Counted from the stretch's first letter, positions 26,734-37,083 are shown. The stretch is 64,000 nucleotides of DNA from Streptomyces sp. NBC_00344 (GCF_036088315.1 NZ_CP107996.1:1694501-1758500); one strand, 5' to 3'. The notes: generated by a model from the sequence alone, not told the origin. Numbers and translations: made by a program.

Positions 26734-27290
26734 CAGACCTCGAGCAGCTCGGCTTCCTTGTGCTTGAGAAGCTCGTCCACCTGCGCAACGTACTTCGCGG
26801 TGGTGTCGTCGAGCTCCTTCTCGGCGCGACGGCCCTCGTCCTCGCCGACCTCACCGTCCTTGACGAACTTGTCGATCGTCTCCTTGGCCTTGCGGCGGAT
26901 GGAGCGGATCGAGATCTTGGAGTCCTCGGCCTTGGTCCTGGCGACCTTGGTGTACTCCTTGCGGCGCTCACCGGTGAGTTCGGGGAACGTCACCCGGATG
27001 ATATTGCCGTCGTTGCTCGGATTGACGCCGAGGTCCGAGTCCCGGATCGCCTGCTCGATGTTGCGCAGCGAGGTCTTGTCGAACGGGGTCACCACGGCCA
27101 TCCGCGCCTCGGGCACCGAGAACGAGGCGAGCTGGTTGATCGGGGTCAGCGAGCCGTAGTACTCCGCCACGATCTTGTTGAACATCGCCGGGTGCGCACG
27201 GCCGGTGCGGATCGCGGCGAAGTCCTCCTTGGCGACCACGACGGCCTTCTCCATCTTCTCCTCGGCCTCGAGGAGGGTCTCTTCGATCAC
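26733..27290 (-). CDS. frr: Ribosome recycling factor
   Basis: RRF of 185 residues, the standard length; with EF-G it splits the post-termination ribosome. The sequence opens [16 protein letters not shown] and contains the conserved [13 protein letters not shown] and [19 protein letters not shown] at 27290 is chosen because it gives the family length and has GGAG 6 bases upstream; a GTG one codon earlier is equally open. Confidence 0.95.
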   Translation of the reverse strand: MIEETLLEAEEKMEKAVVVAKEDFAAIRTGRAHPAMFNKIVAEYYGSLTPINQLASFSVPEARMAVVTPFDKTSLRNIEQAIRDSDLGVNPSNDGNIIRVTFPELTGERRKEYTKVARTKAEDSKISIRSIRRKAKETIDKFVKDGEVGEDEGRRAEKELDDTTAKYVAQVDELLKHKEAELLEV

Positions 27291-27416
27291 CACTTGCTCC
27301 TGCATGTCTCGAGTGGGCCCTGCGTACTCAAGGCCCGGGGATAAACCCGTGTGCTGTCCTGCACGGTGTCCGACCGGCAGGTTCTTGTCCACCTCTGGGG
27401 CGGCCCTCCCCGGTAT

Positions 27417-28199
27417 TCAGGCCCGGGTGCCCTGGTCGTTCACGAGAGTCCCGATCTTCTCACCCTTGACGGCGCGCGCGATATTGCCCGAGGCGAGCAG
27501 CTCGAAGACCAGGATGGGCAGACTGTTGTCGCGGCAGAGAGTGATGGCGGTGGCGTCCGCGACCTTGAGGTCCCTGGAGAGCACCTCGCTGTACTCCAGC
27601 GCGTCGAACTTCACCGCATCGGGATTCTTCTTGGGGTCGGAGTCGTAGACCCCGTCCACGCCGTTCTTGCCCATGAGCAGCGCCTCGGCGTCGATCTCCA
27701 GGGCACGCTGGGCGGCCGTGGTGTCGGTGGAGAAGTACGGCATTCCCATGCCCGCGCCGAAGATGACGACGCGCCCCTTCTCCAGATGACGCACGGCACG
27801 CAGCGGGATGTACGGCTCAGCGACCTGGCCCATGGTGATGGCGGTCTGCACCCGGGAGTCGATGCCCTCCTTCTCCAGGAAGTCCTGGAGGGCGAGGCAG
27901 TTCATCACGGTACCGAGCATGCCCATGTAGTCGGAGCGCGCCCGGTCCATGCCACGCTGCTGCAACTCGGCGCCGCGGAAGAAGTTCCCGCCGCCGATGA
28001 CGACCGCGATCTCAGCGCCGTCGCGGACGACCGCGGCGATCTCGCGGGCTATGGCGTGTACGACGTCGGGGTCGACGCCGAGGCCGCCCCCGCCGGCGAA
28101 CGCCTCACCGGACAGCTTCAGCATGAAGCGGCCGTGCCTCTTACCGCCGTCACTCTGCCCGGCTTCACTGGCCTTGTCGGCTTTGTCGGCCTTTTCCAT
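27417..28199 (-). CDS. pyrH: UMP kinase
   Basis: Bacterial UMP kinase of 260 residues (amino acid kinase fold), making UDP from UMP. Family parts: [41 protein letters not shown] and the C-terminal [27 protein letters not shown]. The ATG at 28199 has a good GAGGAG site. The Lys/Asp/Ala-rich first 20 residues are an actinobacterial extension. It precedes frr by 126 bases. Confidence 0.95.
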   Translation of the reverse strand: MEKADKADKASEAGQSDGGKRHGRFMLKLSGEAFAGGGGLGVDPDVVHAIAREIAAVVRDGAEIAVVIGGGNFFRGAELQQRGMDRARSDYMGMLGTVMNCLALQDFLEKEGIDSRVQTAITMGQVAEPYIPLRAVRHLEKGRVVIFGAGMGMPYFSTDTTAAQRALEIDAEALLMGKNGVDGVYDSDPKKNPDAVKFDALEYSEVLSRDLKVADATAITLCRDNSLPILVFELLASGNIARAVKGEKIGTLVNDQGTRA

Positions 28200-28226
28200 G
28201 GAGATCTCCTCGTGCACATACGAAGA

Positions 28227-28272
28227 AGGCCATTGCCGTGGGTCCTTGCGGTTCCCTGTGCGGCAATGGCCT
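28227..28272 (-). terminator. Hairpin between tsf and pyrH
   Basis: AGGCCATTGCCG at 28227-28238 is exactly complementary to 28261-28272 (12-bp stem, 22-base loop). It follows the tsf stop and precedes pyrH, so it should end or attenuate rpsB-tsf transcripts. Confidence 0.8.
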
Positions 28273-28356
28273 CCTCGTCAGATCTGCGGCCGTCCGGCGC
28301 GGACGTGGACGACTGCGTCAGACCCTATCGGGGTCTTTGATGAATCGCGTACAGAC

Positions 28357-29193
28357 TCAGATGCCGACCTTGATGCGCGCGAAACGCGTCAGGGAGACAC
28401 CGGCCTCGTCCAGAACCTTCTGGACGGACTTCTTGTTGTCCTTCGCGAACGCCTGCTCGAGAACGACGACGTCCTTGAAGAAGCCGTTGACGCGACCCTC
28501 GACGATCTTCGGGAGGGCGGCCTCGGGCTTGCCCTCCTCGCGAGAGGTGGCCTCGGCGACGCGGCGCTCGTTCTCGACCGTCTCGGCCGGAACCTCGTCA
28601 CGGTTGAGGTACTTCGGGGCGAAGGCGGCGATGTGCTGCGCGACGTCCTTGGCGACCTCGGCGTTCTCCTTGTCCAGCTCGACCAGGACGCCGACCTGCG
28701 GCGGGAGGTCGGGCATGGTGCGGTGCATGTACGCAGCCACGTAACCGCCGGTGAACTGCGCGAAGCGGTCCAGGACGATCTTCTCGCCAAGGTTGGCGTT
28801 GGCCTCGTCCACGTACGCCTGGACGGTCTTGCCGGCCTCGATCTCGGACGCGAGCAGCGTGGCGAGGTCGGCGGGCGAGGTGGCGGCGACGTGGGCGGCG
28901 AGCGTGTTGGCGACGGCCTGGAACTTCTCGCCCTTGGCGACGAAGTCGGTCTCGCACTTCAGCTCGAGCAGGACGCCGGACGTCTTGTCCTCAGAGATGA
29001 GGGAGACGACGGCGCCGTTCTCGGCAGAGCGGCCCTCGCGCTTGGCGACGCCCTTCTGGCCCTTGATACGAAGGGCCTCGACGGCCTTGTCGACGCTGCC
29101 TTCGGCCTCGTCGAGCGCCTTCTTGCAGTCCATCATGCCGGCGCCGGTGAGCTCGCGGAGCTTCTTGACGTCAGCGGCGGTGTAGTTCGCCAT
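28357..29193 (-). CDS. tsf: Translation elongation factor Ts
   Basis: EF-Ts of 278 residues: GDP/GTP exchange factor for EF-Tu. The N-terminal domain ([23 protein letters not shown]) and the core motif [14 protein letters not shown] are plain. The C-terminal [15 protein letters not shown] is usual for actinobacteria. Follows rpsB as in most bacteria. Confidence 0.97.
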   Translation of the reverse strand: MANYTAADVKKLRELTGAGMMDCKKALDEAEGSVDKAVEALRIKGQKGVAKREGRSAENGAVVSLISEDKTSGVLLELKCETDFVAKGEKFQAVANTLAAHVAATSPADLATLLASEIEAGKTVQAYVDEANANLGEKIVLDRFAQFTGGYVAAYMHRTMPDLPPQVGVLVELDKENAEVAKDVAQHIAAFAPKYLNRDEVPAETVENERRVAEATSREEGKPEAALPKIVEGRVNGFFKDVVVLEQAFAKDNKKSVQKVLDEAGVSLTRFARIKVGI

Positions 29194-29237
29194 GATCGTG
29201 AAATTCTCTCTCGAAGTCTGAAAGATCTTACGGGTGA

Positions 29238-29265
29238 ACGGCGGGGGCCCAGGGGCCCCCGCCGT
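29238..29265 (-). terminator. GC-rich hairpin between rpsB and tsf
   Basis: A near-uninterrupted palindrome of G and C runs (ACGGCGGGGGCCC, one base, GGGGCCCCCGCCGT) lies between the rpsB stop and tsf start. It probably acts as a partial terminator setting the S2 to EF-Ts ratio. Confidence 0.75.
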
Positions 29266-29286
29266 CAACTACCGAACCGGTGAAGG

Positions 29287-30225
29287 TCAGGCCTGCTCGG
29301 CGTCCGCGGCCGGGGCGGCCTCGGCGGCGGGAGCCTCGGCCGGAGCCTCAGCGGCATCCTCGGCCGGCTTCTCGGCCTCGGCCTCGGCCTCGGCCTCGGC
29401 CGGCTTCTCACCCTCGGCGGCGGCCGGAGCTGCTTCGTCAGCCTTCTTCTCGCCGTCGAGCAGGTCTCGCTCCCACTCGGCAAGCGGCTCGGAGGCGGCC
29501 TTCTCGCCCGGCTTCTGGTCGCCGGACGCGGCGCCGGAGCGGGCGATGAGGCCCTCGGCGACGGCGTCGGCGATCACGCGGGTGAGCAGGGTGACGGAGC
29601 GGATCGCGTCGTCGTTGCCCGGGATCTTGTAGTCGACCTCGTCGGGGTCGCAGTTGGTGTCGAGGATCGCGACAACCGGGATGTGGAGCTTGCGCGCCTC
29701 ACCGACGGCGATGTGCTCCTTCTTGGTGTCGACGATCCAGACGGCGCTGGGCACCTTCTGCATCTCGCGGATACCACCGAGGGTCTTCTCCAGCTTGGCC
29801 TTCTCGCGCGAGAGGACCAGGAGCTCCTTCTTGGTGAGACCCGACGCCGCCACGTCCTCGAAGTCGATCTGCTCGAGCTCCTTGAGGCGCTGCAGACGCT
29901 TGTAGACGGTGGAGAAGTTGGTCAGCATGCCGCCCAGCCAGCGCTGGTTGACATACGGCATGCCCACGCGCGTCGCCTGCTCGGCGATGGCTTCCTGAGC
30001 CTGCTTCTTCGTACCGACGAACATGATGGAGCCGCCGTGGGCAACGGTCTCCTTGACGAACTCGTAGGCGCGGTCGATGTACGACAGCGACTGGAGCAGG
30101 TCGATGATGTAAATGCCGTTGCGCTCCGTGAAGATGAAACGCTTCATCTTCGGGTTCCAACGACGGGTCTGGTGACCGAAGTGGACGCCGCTTTCCAGCA
30201 GCTCCCGCATCGTGACGACGGCCAT
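29287..30225 (-). CDS. rpsB: 30S ribosomal protein S2
   Basis: S2 of 312 residues. Core motifs are [17 protein letters not shown], the [12 protein letters not shown] region and [13 protein letters not shown]. After residue 240 it has a low-complexity acidic Ala/Glu/Pro tail typical of high-GC actinobacteria. The ATG at 30225 has AAGGAG upstream. Confidence 0.97.
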   Translation of the reverse strand: MAVVTMRELLESGVHFGHQTRRWNPKMKRFIFTERNGIYIIDLLQSLSYIDRAYEFVKETVAHGGSIMFVGTKKQAQEAIAEQATRVGMPYVNQRWLGGMLTNFSTVYKRLQRLKELEQIDFEDVAASGLTKKELLVLSREKAKLEKTLGGIREMQKVPSAVWIVDTKKEHIAVGEARKLHIPVVAILDTNCDPDEVDYKIPGNDDAIRSVTLLTRVIADAVAEGLIARSGAASGDQKPGEKAASEPLAEWERDLLDGEKKADEAAPAAAEGEKPAEAEAEAEAEKPAEDAAEAPAEAPAAEAAPAADAEQA

Positions 30226-30502
30226 GGCCGTACTCCTTGAGGTGCTCGGTTGTCGCGACCGCAGGGTTGCTGCCGCGCCTGACGCCCCTACGCGCCATGC
30301 CACAAGGGACCGAGAGGCGCGTCCATCGACCGCAGAAGGGGTGATGGGGGGCGTGCGAAGTCGACCCGGTGACCCGGATCGCCACCTGAAGTGTACGGGA
30401 CCCGGTGGGTGCCGGGTGACGACGATGTCCACAACCGTTGCGCGGTCCACAGATCCCGGCCATGATCCCCGCGGATCCGCTCGGCGGGCGACGCTATCCG
30501 TC

Positions 30503-31825
30503 ATGCGCTTGTTACTGACTGCCCTGGCGGCTCTGCTCGCTGTGGTGCTGCCCGGCACCGTATCCGCCTCGGCTGCGACCGCCGGCGATCGCAGCTGGCC
30601 GCTCGGTGGCCGCCCCCGGATCGTGCGGGGCTGGGATCCACCCGCCTCGCCGTACGGACCGGGTCACCGCGGGGTCGACCTGGCCGCACCCTCAGGTGCG
30701 CCGGTGAAGGCCGCCGCGCCGGGGCGCGTCCTGTTCTCGGGGCAGGTGGCGGGGCGCGGCGTGGTCACCGTTGCGGTGGCCGGCACTCCGCTGCGTACGA
30801 CCTTCTCACCGGTGCGGGCGATCGCCGCTGAAGGTGACGAGGTCACTGCGGGACAGGTCGTGGCGGTCCTGGAGGACGGGCCCTTCCACTGTCCCTCAGG
30901 GTGCCTGCACTGGGGTCTTCTGCGCGGGGACACCTATCTGGACCCTTTGTCACTGCTGCCGGCGGACATGCTGCACCTGGGCCCGTCCCGGCTGCTCCCG
31001 GTCTTCGGTGTCCCGCAGCCGGCAGGACAGGAGGACTCCCCCGCGGAAGCTGCCGGCCTGCACCCGGCATCGGCGGAGGCGGCGGCTCCGGCGGTGCCGG
31101 ACACGGTCCATGCCCTGCTCCTGGCCGCAGTGGCACTCTGGACGCACTGGACCTGCCGCGGCCGCGTCAGCCCCGAACGCCCCGCAGCGCCATCGCGACG
31201 GCGGCATCGGCCACGGCACGGGGGTCCTCCGCCCCCAGTTCGATACGCCGGACTGCCGCGTCCACCACGCCCTGGAGCAGCATCGCCGCCATCAGTGGCT
31301 GCTCATGGCGCAGTGCTTCGAGCGCGGCCACGATCATCGCGACCAGACCGCCGTGCGCGGCCCGGATCTTCTCGCGGGCGCCCGCGTCGAGCTCGCTCGC
31401 GGAGATGGCGACCACCGCCCGGTGCCGCTGATCACCGACGAGTACCAGCTGCCGGCGCACGTACGCCTCGACCTTGCCCTCAGGGGTGCCGGCGTGCTCC
31501 ATCGCAGCCTCGATCTCGGCCGCCCAGACCGGGAAGTCGACGGCGCAGAGCTCTTCCACCACGGCGGCGCGGGAACGGAAGTACTCATAGACGGAGGAGC
31601 GCGCCAGACCGGTGCGCTCGGCAAGAGCGGGGAAGGTCAGCGCCTCCGTGCCGCCGTCGGAGAGCAGGGTGCGGGCTGCGTCCAGCAGGGCGCCGCGCTG
31701 CATGGTCCGGTGCTCGGCCACCGAGGCCGCTCGAATCCTGGGCACGCCCCCACTTTACGGAAACCGCGCGCGCAGGGACGATTCAGCTTCAGGTCACCGG
31801 CCGACGTCGGCCAGCTTGGCCCTGA
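30503..31825 (+). CDS. Secreted M23-type peptidase (3' end uncertain)
   Basis: Zinc metallopeptidase (LytM/lysostaphin) fold protein with an N-terminal signal peptide ([23 protein letters not shown]). The metal ligands can be placed in [10 protein letters not shown] and CLHWGLLRG, so the peptidase domain covers roughly residues 30-155. After about residue 220 the reading frame stays open for a further 650 bases, running antisense through the whole TetR gene and producing an Arg/Pro-rich sequence with no domain. The true protein probably ends near 31170 and the stop may have been lost or shifted. Divergent from rpsB; role probably cell-wall peptide cleavage or a catalytically weak wall-binding protein. 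Confidence 0.75.
   Translation: MRLLLTALAALLAVVLPGTVSASAATAGDRSWPLGGRPRIVRGWDPPASPYGPGHRGVDLAAPSGAPVKAAAPGRVLFSGQVAGRGVVTVAVAGTPLRTTFSPVRAIAAEGDEVTAGQVVAVLEDGPFHCPSGCLHWGLLRGDTYLDPLSLLPADMLHLGPSRLLPVFGVPQPAGQEDSPAEAAGLHPASAEAAAPAVPDTVHALLLAAVALWTHWTCRGRVSPERPAAPSRRRHRPRHGGPPPPVRYAGLPRPPRPGAASPPSVAAHGAVLRARPRSSRPDRRARPGSSRGRPRRARSRRWRPPPGAADHRRVPAAGARTPRPCPQGCRRAPSQPRSRPPRPGSRRRRALPPRRRGNGSTHRRRSAPDRCARQERGRSAPPCRRRRAGCGLRPAGRRAAWSGARPPRPLESWARPHFTETARAGTIQLQVTGRRRPAWP
31167..31745 (-). CDS. TetR family transcriptional regulator
   Basis: Regulator of 192 residues. The N-terminal helix-turn-helix is typical ([43 protein letters not shown]). The C-terminal ligand domain is short and Ala-rich. 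The GTG start has a G-rich ribosome site. It lies between whiG and the M23 peptidase gene, and the reading frame of the latter overlaps it antisense. Target genes are unknown. Confidence 0.88.
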   Translation of the reverse strand: MPRIRAASVAEHRTMQRGALLDAARTLLSDGGTEALTFPALAERTGLARSSVYEYFRSRAAVVEELCAVDFPVWAAEIEAAMEHAGTPEGKVEAYVRRQLVLVGDQRHRAVVAISASELDAGAREKIRAAHGGLVAMIVAALEALRHEQPLMAAMLLQGVVDAAVRRIELGAEDPRAVADAAVAMALRGVRG

Positions 31826-32630
31826 GCTGCAGAACCGACTTGGTGTGGATCTGGCTGACCCGGCTCTCGGTGACCCCGAGGACATGACCGATCTCGGCCA
31901 GAGTGAGCCCCTCGTAGTAGTACAGAGTCACCACGGTCTTCTCGCGCTCCGGGAGGGTGTTGATGGCGCGGGCCAGCAGTCTGCGCAGCTCGCGGCCCTC
32001 GGCCAGCTCGACCGGATTGTCCGCTGCGGTGTCCTCCAGGGTGTCCATCAGACTGAGCCGGTCGCCGCCCTCCCCGCCGACGTGCAGCAGCTCGTCCAGG
32101 GCGACCACATTCGCCAGCGACAGCTGGCTGAAGACGGCGTGCAGTTCTTCGACCGCGATGCCCATCTCCGCGGCCACCTCGCTCTCGGAGGGAGTACGCC
32201 GGAATCTGGCCTCCAGCGTCGCGTAGGCACGCTCGACGGCGCGTGCCTTCTGCCGGACCGAGCGCGGAATCCAGTCGAGAGCGCGCAGCTCGTCGATCAT
32301 CGCGCCGCGGATCCGAGTGATCGCGTAGGTCTCGAACTTGATCGCCCGTTCGATATCGAACTTCTCGATCGCGTCGATCAGCCCGAAAACCCCGGATGAG
32401 ACGAAGTCCGCCTGCTCGACATTGGGGGGCAGCCCCACGCTGACCCGCCCGGCCACGTACTTCACCAGGGGGGAGTAGTGCAGGATCAGTTGTTCGCGCA
32501 GTCGTTTGTCGCCCGTGGCTTTGTACGACCGCCACAGCTCATCGAGCGTCGACGGTGCGGCGGGCCGCATTTGGCCACGTGCAGCGGGAGGTGCTGCCGC
32601 GCGGTCAGACCCGGACGTGTGCTGGGGCAT
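31794..32630 (-). CDS. whiG: RNA polymerase sigma factor WhiG
   Basis: Sigma-28/FliA-class sigma factor of 278 residues that commits Streptomyces aerial hyphae to sporulation. Regions 2 to 4 are intact: [51 protein letters not shown] and the 4.2 helix-turn-helix [21 protein letters not shown]. An N-terminal Ala/Pro-rich extension of about 25 residues precedes region 1.2/2. Position next to the dprA/yifB and rpsB regions matches the conserved Streptomyces order. Confidence 0.96.
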   Translation of the reverse strand: MPQHTSGSDRAAAPPAARGQMRPAAPSTLDELWRSYKATGDKRLREQLILHYSPLVKYVAGRVSVGLPPNVEQADFVSSGVFGLIDAIEKFDIERAIKFETYAITRIRGAMIDELRALDWIPRSVRQKARAVERAYATLEARFRRTPSESEVAAEMGIAVEELHAVFSQLSLANVVALDELLHVGGEGGDRLSLMDTLEDTAADNPVELAEGRELRRLLARAINTLPEREKTVVTLYYYEGLTLAEIGHVLGVTESRVSQIHTKSVLQLRAKLADVGR

Positions 32631-32849
32631 GCGTTGCCTTGAGCCGTTCTAGTGGGACTGCGTGGGACGTGATTCCGAGCCGATTCCTGAGCCGAATTCC
32701 TCGTGAGCGTAGCGTGACTGGAGAATCGCGGCGTGCAATCGTAAGGTCATCGCACCCCCGCGACGGCCTCCCTCGAACGGCACCGGGTGGGTGCTGACGA
32801 AGGACCCAGCGGGGCCCGCGACATCACCTTTTCACCCGATTGCCCCAGG

Positions 32850-34016
32850 TCAAGCACCGCCTCGCCGGGCGTCAGCGGTCTGTGTCGCGCCTGATACCAA
32901 CTGCCAGCCGGCACTTCGCCGTTCAACAAACCCCAACGAGTGGAGTTCGTACAGCCTGGCGAGGGCTTCATCGGCCGTCGTACCCGCCTCTCGGGCGATG
33001 TCACGGCCCTCGGCTGCGCCACGCCCCGGCAGCGCCTCCAACACCCGCGCGGCCACGGGATCGAGCAGGTCCCTGGCCAGTAGGGGGCCGGATCTGACCG
33101 GTGCGAGATCCCCGATGCCACCCACCAGTTCGACGACTTCGGCGGCATCGGTGACCAGAACGCCCTCCCCGCGCAGCAGTTCATGTACTCCGGCGGAGAG
33201 CCCGCTGGTGACCGGGCCGGGGACCCCCATGGTGAAACGGCCCAGCTTCAGCGCATGGCGCGCGGTGGCCAGCGAACCGCTGCGGTACTCGGCCTCGACC
33301 ACGACCGTCCCTCTCGTCAGCGCGGCGATCACCCGGTTCCGGAGAATGAAGCGGCTTCGAGTCGGATGGTCCCCCGGCGGCAACTCGCTGACGAGCAGCC
33401 CCTGCTCGGCGATCCGGCCGATCAGCTCCGTGTGGCCACGCGGATATACCGTGTCGACGCCGCAGGCCAGTACGGCGATCGTGGCCCCACCCGCGGCCAG
33501 GGCTCCGCGATGGGCCGCGCCGTCGATTCCGAACGCAGCACCGGACACCACGACCCAGCCGCGTTCGGCGAGCCCCGAGCTCAGGCTCGCCGCCATGTGC
33601 GCGCCGTAGGCGGTACAGGCCCGGGCGCCCACCACCGCTACCGAACGCAGAGCCCATATCCGCAGATGGGACGGACCACGAACCCACAGCCCCAGCGGCC
33701 CGGCGTCCCCCAGATCGTCCAGCTGGCTGGGCCACTCCTCATCACCGGGGCAGATGAACCGGCCCCCGGCACCCTCTGCCGCCGTGAGGTCCCGGTCCGG
33801 ATCTGCTGTGGCTGCCCGCAGCCGGTATCCGCCGATCCGCTGCCGGCTTGCCCCGGACAGCGCTTCCGGCCCGGCCGCCGCCGAGCGAAGCCTCCGCCAC
33901 AGCTCCACCGCCCCGAACTCGCGCAGCCAGCGGCCGCCGTGCTCGTCACCCGGCTCGATCACCCGGGTGAGGGCAGCGCGGGCAGTCCGCTCTGCTTCCC
34001 GCCCGTCACCGGTCAT
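32850..34016 (-). CDS. dprA: DNA-processing protein DprA
   Basis: DprA/Smf of 388 residues, a single-strand DNA-binding RecA loader. The Rossmann core is complete: VAVVGARACTAYG, VSGAAFGIDGAAHRGAL, ACGVDTVYPRGH, SELPPGDHPTRSRFILRNRVIAAL and VVEAEYRSGSLATA. A winged-helix DprA C-terminal domain follows. The start overlaps the yifB stop by 4 bases (ATGA), so dprA was originally translated from the yraN-yifB-dprA transcript, now interrupted by a 14.3 kb insertion. Confidence 0.95.
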   Translation of the reverse strand: MTGDGREAERTARAALTRVIEPGDEHGGRWLREFGAVELWRRLRSAAAGPEALSGASRQRIGGYRLRAATADPDRDLTAAEGAGGRFICPGDEEWPSQLDDLGDAGPLGLWVRGPSHLRIWALRSVAVVGARACTAYGAHMAASLSSGLAERGWVVVSGAAFGIDGAAHRGALAAGGATIAVLACGVDTVYPRGHTELIGRIAEQGLLVSELPPGDHPTRSRFILRNRVIAALTRGTVVVEAEYRSGSLATARHALKLGRFTMGVPGPVTSGLSAGVHELLRGEGVLVTDAAEVVELVGGIGDLAPVRSGPLLARDLLDPVAARVLEALPGRGAAEGRDIAREAGTTADEALARLYELHSLGFVERRSAGWQLVSGATQTADARRGGA

Positions 34017-34906
34017 CGCGCACCGCCCCGCGCCGATACCGACGCGCCGCGGTCCACACCGGTCCGCAGTTGCAGGGCGAGCGCCACATCTCGATCATCC
34101 GGGCGGTCATGGCCGGCCAGATCGGCCACCGTCCAGGCCACCCGCAATACCCGGTCGAGGCCGCGGGCGGTGAGCAGTCCGCGCTCCATGTCCCGCTCAG
34201 CCGCGCCCAGCGCACCCGGAGCGGTCACCCAGCGGGTCCGCAGTACGTGGCCCGGCACCTCACTGTTGGTGCTCCAGGGCGTCCCCGCCAGCCGGGCGGC
34301 CGCCCGTTCCCTGCCCTCCTGGACACGGGCGGCGACAGCCGCGGTGGACTGGTCCGCGCCGCACTGCCCCATCAGGTCCGACCGGCTGACCGGCTCGACC
34401 TGGACCCGCAGGTCCACCCGGTCGACGAGCGGCCCGGAAAGCCGCGCCTGATAGCGCCTGACCACCGACGGAGGGCATTCGCACAAGGCCCCGCGCAGAG
34501 AGTGCCGCCCACAGGGACACGGGTTGGCTGCCAGCACCATGAGGAAGCGGGCCGGCAGCCGCACCACCCCGGCGCTGCGTGCCACCACCACATGCCCCGA
34601 TTCGAGCGGCTGGCGCAGAGCGTCAAGGGCCCGGCCCGAGAACTCCGGTGCCTCGTCGAGGAAGAGCACGCCCCGGTGCGCCAGTGAGACCGCCCCCGGC
34701 CGGGGCAGCCCGTTGCCTCCGCCGACGAGCGACTGCATGGTTGCCGAATGGTGCGGAGCGCAGTAGGGAGCCGTCCTGACCAGTGGCTCTCCCGGCGGCA
34801 GAATGCCTGCCACCGAGTGCACCGCTGTCACCTCGAGTGCTTCGCGCCGGGTCAACGGCGGCAGGATGGCCGGCAGTCGCTCCGCCAGCATGGTCTTCCC
34901 CGCCCC
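34013..34906 (-). pseudogene. C-terminal fragment of a yifB/comM-type AAA+ ATPase split by the integrated element
   Basis: About 297 codons starting at the Walker A remnant GAGKTMLAERLP and continuing through the AAA+ Mg-chelatase domain (LFLDEAPEF as Walker B, LAANPCPCGRH, the arginine-finger region and the C-terminal Mg_chelatase_C part). A stop codon lies in frame just upstream, inside the element. Joined to the fragment at 49213-49943 it gives a protein of about 540 residues, the normal YifB length. It keeps an internal ATG (34891), so a truncated product without the P-loop could be made. Confidence 0.92.
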
Positions 34907-34930
34907 AGAGGGTACTTAGTGAAGGGTACA
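34888..34930. other. attL-type junction (yifB C-terminal side)
   Basis: Chromosomal GGTCTTCCCCGCC meets element sequence AGAGGGTACTTAGTG around the core CC at 34905-34906. GGGTAC in the element arm mirrors GTACCC at the other junction, as expected for the two half-sites of a serine-integrase attP. Confidence 0.85.
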
Positions 34931-34984
34931 CGCGACTCGACGAGTGTTTCGCTCGTATATAGAGGGGCGACTGGCATGCGAGAA

Positions 34985-35022
34985 CCCCGACCCATCCGCA
35001 CGGGGAAGCGGACGAGCCGGGG
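34985..35022 (-). terminator. Two-part stem near the left end of the element
   Basis: CCCCG (34985-34989) pairs with CGGGG (35018-35022), with an inner TCCGC/GCGGA helix. It lies 16 bases after the stop of the leftmost element gene and would limit read-through into the yifB fragment and dprA. Confidence 0.6.
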
Positions 35023-35037
35023 CTCATGGAGCGCGGG

Positions 35038-35265
35038 TTACTCGGAGCGCGTCACCCGCGCATGGTCGGTGACGACACGTCGGAAGATCGTGTGCCCTGT
35101 AGATCCGGTGTGGCGCAGGCACCAGTCAAGCGCGTCGGTCTGCTCTCCGAAGGCGCCTGACGCAGCCTCACAGCGATAGGCTGCGCAGAAAGCTTCGAAG
35201 GTGACGCCGCCTTCTGGAGCGTGCGTGATTGTGTGGTCGACGAACCGGACGATGGATCGGCTCAT
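35038..35265 (-). CDS. DUF7848-like small protein
   Basis: Protein of 75 residues reading MSRSIVRFVDHTITHAPEG at the start and DWCLRHTGSTGHTIFRRV later. It matches a small family very often found beside XRE regulators in Streptomyces; the Cys positions (FCAAYRCEAAS and DWCLRHT) are conserved in members I recall. Function unknown. It overlaps the preceding small gene by 4 bases, forming a pair. Confidence 0.75.
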   Translation of the reverse strand: MSRSIVRFVDHTITHAPEGGVTFEAFCAAYRCEAASGAFGEQTDALDWCLRHTGSTGHTIFRRVVTDHARVTRSE

Positions 35266-35477
35266 GACCGTACCGCCCTCTTGTGCGGGTGCCGGCTGAT
35301 CTCCACGGCCAAGTCAGTCGCGTGAGAGACGTCGTGCGCGGGACTGGTCGGTGCTGACGCCATGCGCCACTGCTTCAGGAGCGCTGCACAGACGTCGCAG
35401 CCCGGGAACGCATTGGGCGGCTCGGTCGGGTCGCCTAACTGGACCGGGTCCCCCTGCGTCGTGCTTCTGTACGCCAT
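35262..35477 (-). CDS. Small conserved hypothetical protein with CxxC motif
   Basis: Protein of 71 residues (start MAYRSTTQGDPVQLG) with FPGCDVCAALLKQW near the middle and a basic end. Its ATG has a purine-rich GGAGCGGA site. It sits between the XRE regulator and the DUF7848-like gene, a trio common in Streptomyces accessory DNA. No function recognised. Confidence 0.7.
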   Translation of the reverse strand: MAYRSTTQGDPVQLGDPTEPPNAFPGCDVCAALLKQWRMASAPTSPAHDVSHATDLAVEISRHPHKRAVRS

Positions 35478-35565
35478 TTCCGCTCCTCCGCTGGTCCGTC
35501 GATGGCTCCAGCGTTCCGCGACTCGTCAGCGCACCACAGGGACGGAACGGCCTACTTCTGTCACG

Positions 35566-36771
35566 CTAATTGGCGACGCCAAGGAACTCTGCGATTGGCC
35601 GCAAGCCGGCCGGACGGGAAGGCAACTCCCAGAGATCGCTGACGATGGCCACCGCGAGAGTGTGCTGACGCATCCACGTGGGTGCGACACGTCGAAGGGA
35701 CTCCAGCGTCTTCACGGCGCCCTCGGCGTTCCCTAGGTCGGTGTGAGCCCGTGCGACGTCAAGGAGCAGCCACGTGCGCCACGATGGCGGGGTGTCCTTC
35801 GCCAGGCGCATACCTTTGGCGAGCTCCAGCGCCTCCGCCGGCCGCTCATGCTGGACCGCCAGGCGGACCCGTTCGATACGGACGGAAGACTTACTGAAGA
35901 CCGACAACAGCCGTCCGTCACCCTCCGGGGGCGGCATCTTTGCCAAGCGTCCAGCGGCCTCTTCGGCTGCCCGCATCATCTTGTCTGCGTGCTCGTAGTC
36001 ATCCTGACGGGCGTACGACGTAGCGGCAGACATCGTCAGCCCGCCCCACACCCGCAGCCCCGATGCGCCTTCGGTGAGCCCGTCCCGCTCCATGCCGTCA
36101 GCCGCATGCAAAGCAATGCTCGTGGCATCGTCAAGGCGGTTGGAGCGTTGGTAGGCCCACGCCAGGGAGTTACAGATCATCGGGACCAGCAGAGGATCCC
36201 CGGAGGCTTCCGCGGCAGCTATGGCCCGCTCCAGAGCCGCTAGAGCAAGATCAAGCTTGCCGAGACGGATGCTCAGGTGCCCGGCAAGCTGGAATGCCTT
36301 ACCCAGCGCAGCCTGACCCTCTGAGTGCTCCTGCGACGCCGTGAGTCGGGCGTCAGCGAGGATCCCAGGTAGCAGGTTGAGCAGCTGCGGAAACTCCGCT
36401 GAGTGGTACATCGACCATGCATCGGCGATCTCTGCCCGGAGGAGCGAAGGCGTCAGTACCTCCGCCCCGTCAGGTTCCTCTGGAGGGGCGAACATGAGCG
36501 GATGGATAGCCCGACGCATGGCTACCAACTGGGGAGGGTCTGCCTCCCCCGTCGACGGCACGCCGGGCGGATCACCGAGCAGCGTTGTGAGCTCAACACC
36601 GAGCCCCTTGGCCAGCGCGTGAAGCGTGGGCAGGCGAGCAGAGCTCTTCCGCTTCTGTTCCAGCTTGCGCACGACGTCAACGGACACCTCGGCCCGGTCC
36701 GCTAGACCCTCTTGTGTCAGGTCTGCCAGGCGCCGAAGACGGCTCAGCTTGTCGCCCAAATGCTCGCTCAC
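35566..36771 (-). CDS. XRE-family regulator with TPR-like C-terminal region
   Basis: Protein of about 401 residues. An N-terminal helix-turn-helix (LRRLADLTQEGLADRAEVSVDVVRKLEQKRK) is followed by a long helical region with repeat-like units (GKLDLALAALERAIAAAEASGDP, LAWAYQRSNRLDDATSIAL, QDDYEHADKMMRAAEEA), as in TPR-containing Streptomyces regulators that bind peptides or partner proteins. GTG at 36771 is chosen because homologues begin with SEHLGDKLSRL; an ATG 34 codons upstream is possible. It may control the element or neighbouring small genes. Confidence 0.82.
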   Translation of the reverse strand: MSEHLGDKLSRLRRLADLTQEGLADRAEVSVDVVRKLEQKRKSSARLPTLHALAKGLGVELTTLLGDPPGVPSTGEADPPQLVAMRRAIHPLMFAPPEEPDGAEVLTPSLLRAEIADAWSMYHSAEFPQLLNLLPGILADARLTASQEHSEGQAALGKAFQLAGHLSIRLGKLDLALAALERAIAAAEASGDPLLVPMICNSLAWAYQRSNRLDDATSIALHAADGMERDGLTEGASGLRVWGGLTMSAATSYARQDDYEHADKMMRAAEEAAGRLAKMPPPEGDGRLLSVFSKSSVRIERVRLAVQHERPAEALELAKGMRLAKDTPPSWRTWLLLDVARAHTDLGNAEGAVKTLESLRRVAPTWMRQHTLAVAIVSDLWELPSRPAGLRPIAEFLGVAN

Positions 36772-36896
36772 CCTGTAGACGGTACGCCGACGCCACCATG
36801 TAGGTGTCGATCCGTCAGCCCCTATCCGACCGATGGGGCGCAATGTCTGCTCTATCCGCTCATGAGCCGACATGATTCACAAAGCGACGCCAGCCG

Positions 36897-37055
36897 TCAG
36901 AGTGCCCAGCCGGACATACGCTTGCGCCACTGCCGGCCGTGCCACGGAGTGCAGAACTGGCGCACTCGTCCCGCTCCCGGGGTCTGCTCCACGTCGGATC
37001 CACACTGCGGGCACTTGATGGGCTGGCTTTTGGCGGGCTTGCTGTAGTCGTTCAT
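36897..37055 (-). CDS. Tiny zinc-ribbon-like protein (52 residues)
   Basis: Short gene with a clear GAGAGGA ribosome site before ATG 37055. The protein has CPQCGSDVEQ, then RVRQFCTPWHGRQW, so three cysteines and a histidine can form one zinc site, followed by a basic end (RKRM). It is one of several tiny Cys-rich proteins flanking the tape-measure gene. Function unknown; nucleic-acid or protein binding is a guess. Confidence 0.75.
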   Translation of the reverse strand: MNDYSKPAKSQPIKCPQCGSDVEQTPGAGRVRQFCTPWHGRQWRKRMSGWAL

Positions 37056-37083
37056 GGGGTTTCCTCTCGTCGGGCATGCGGGA

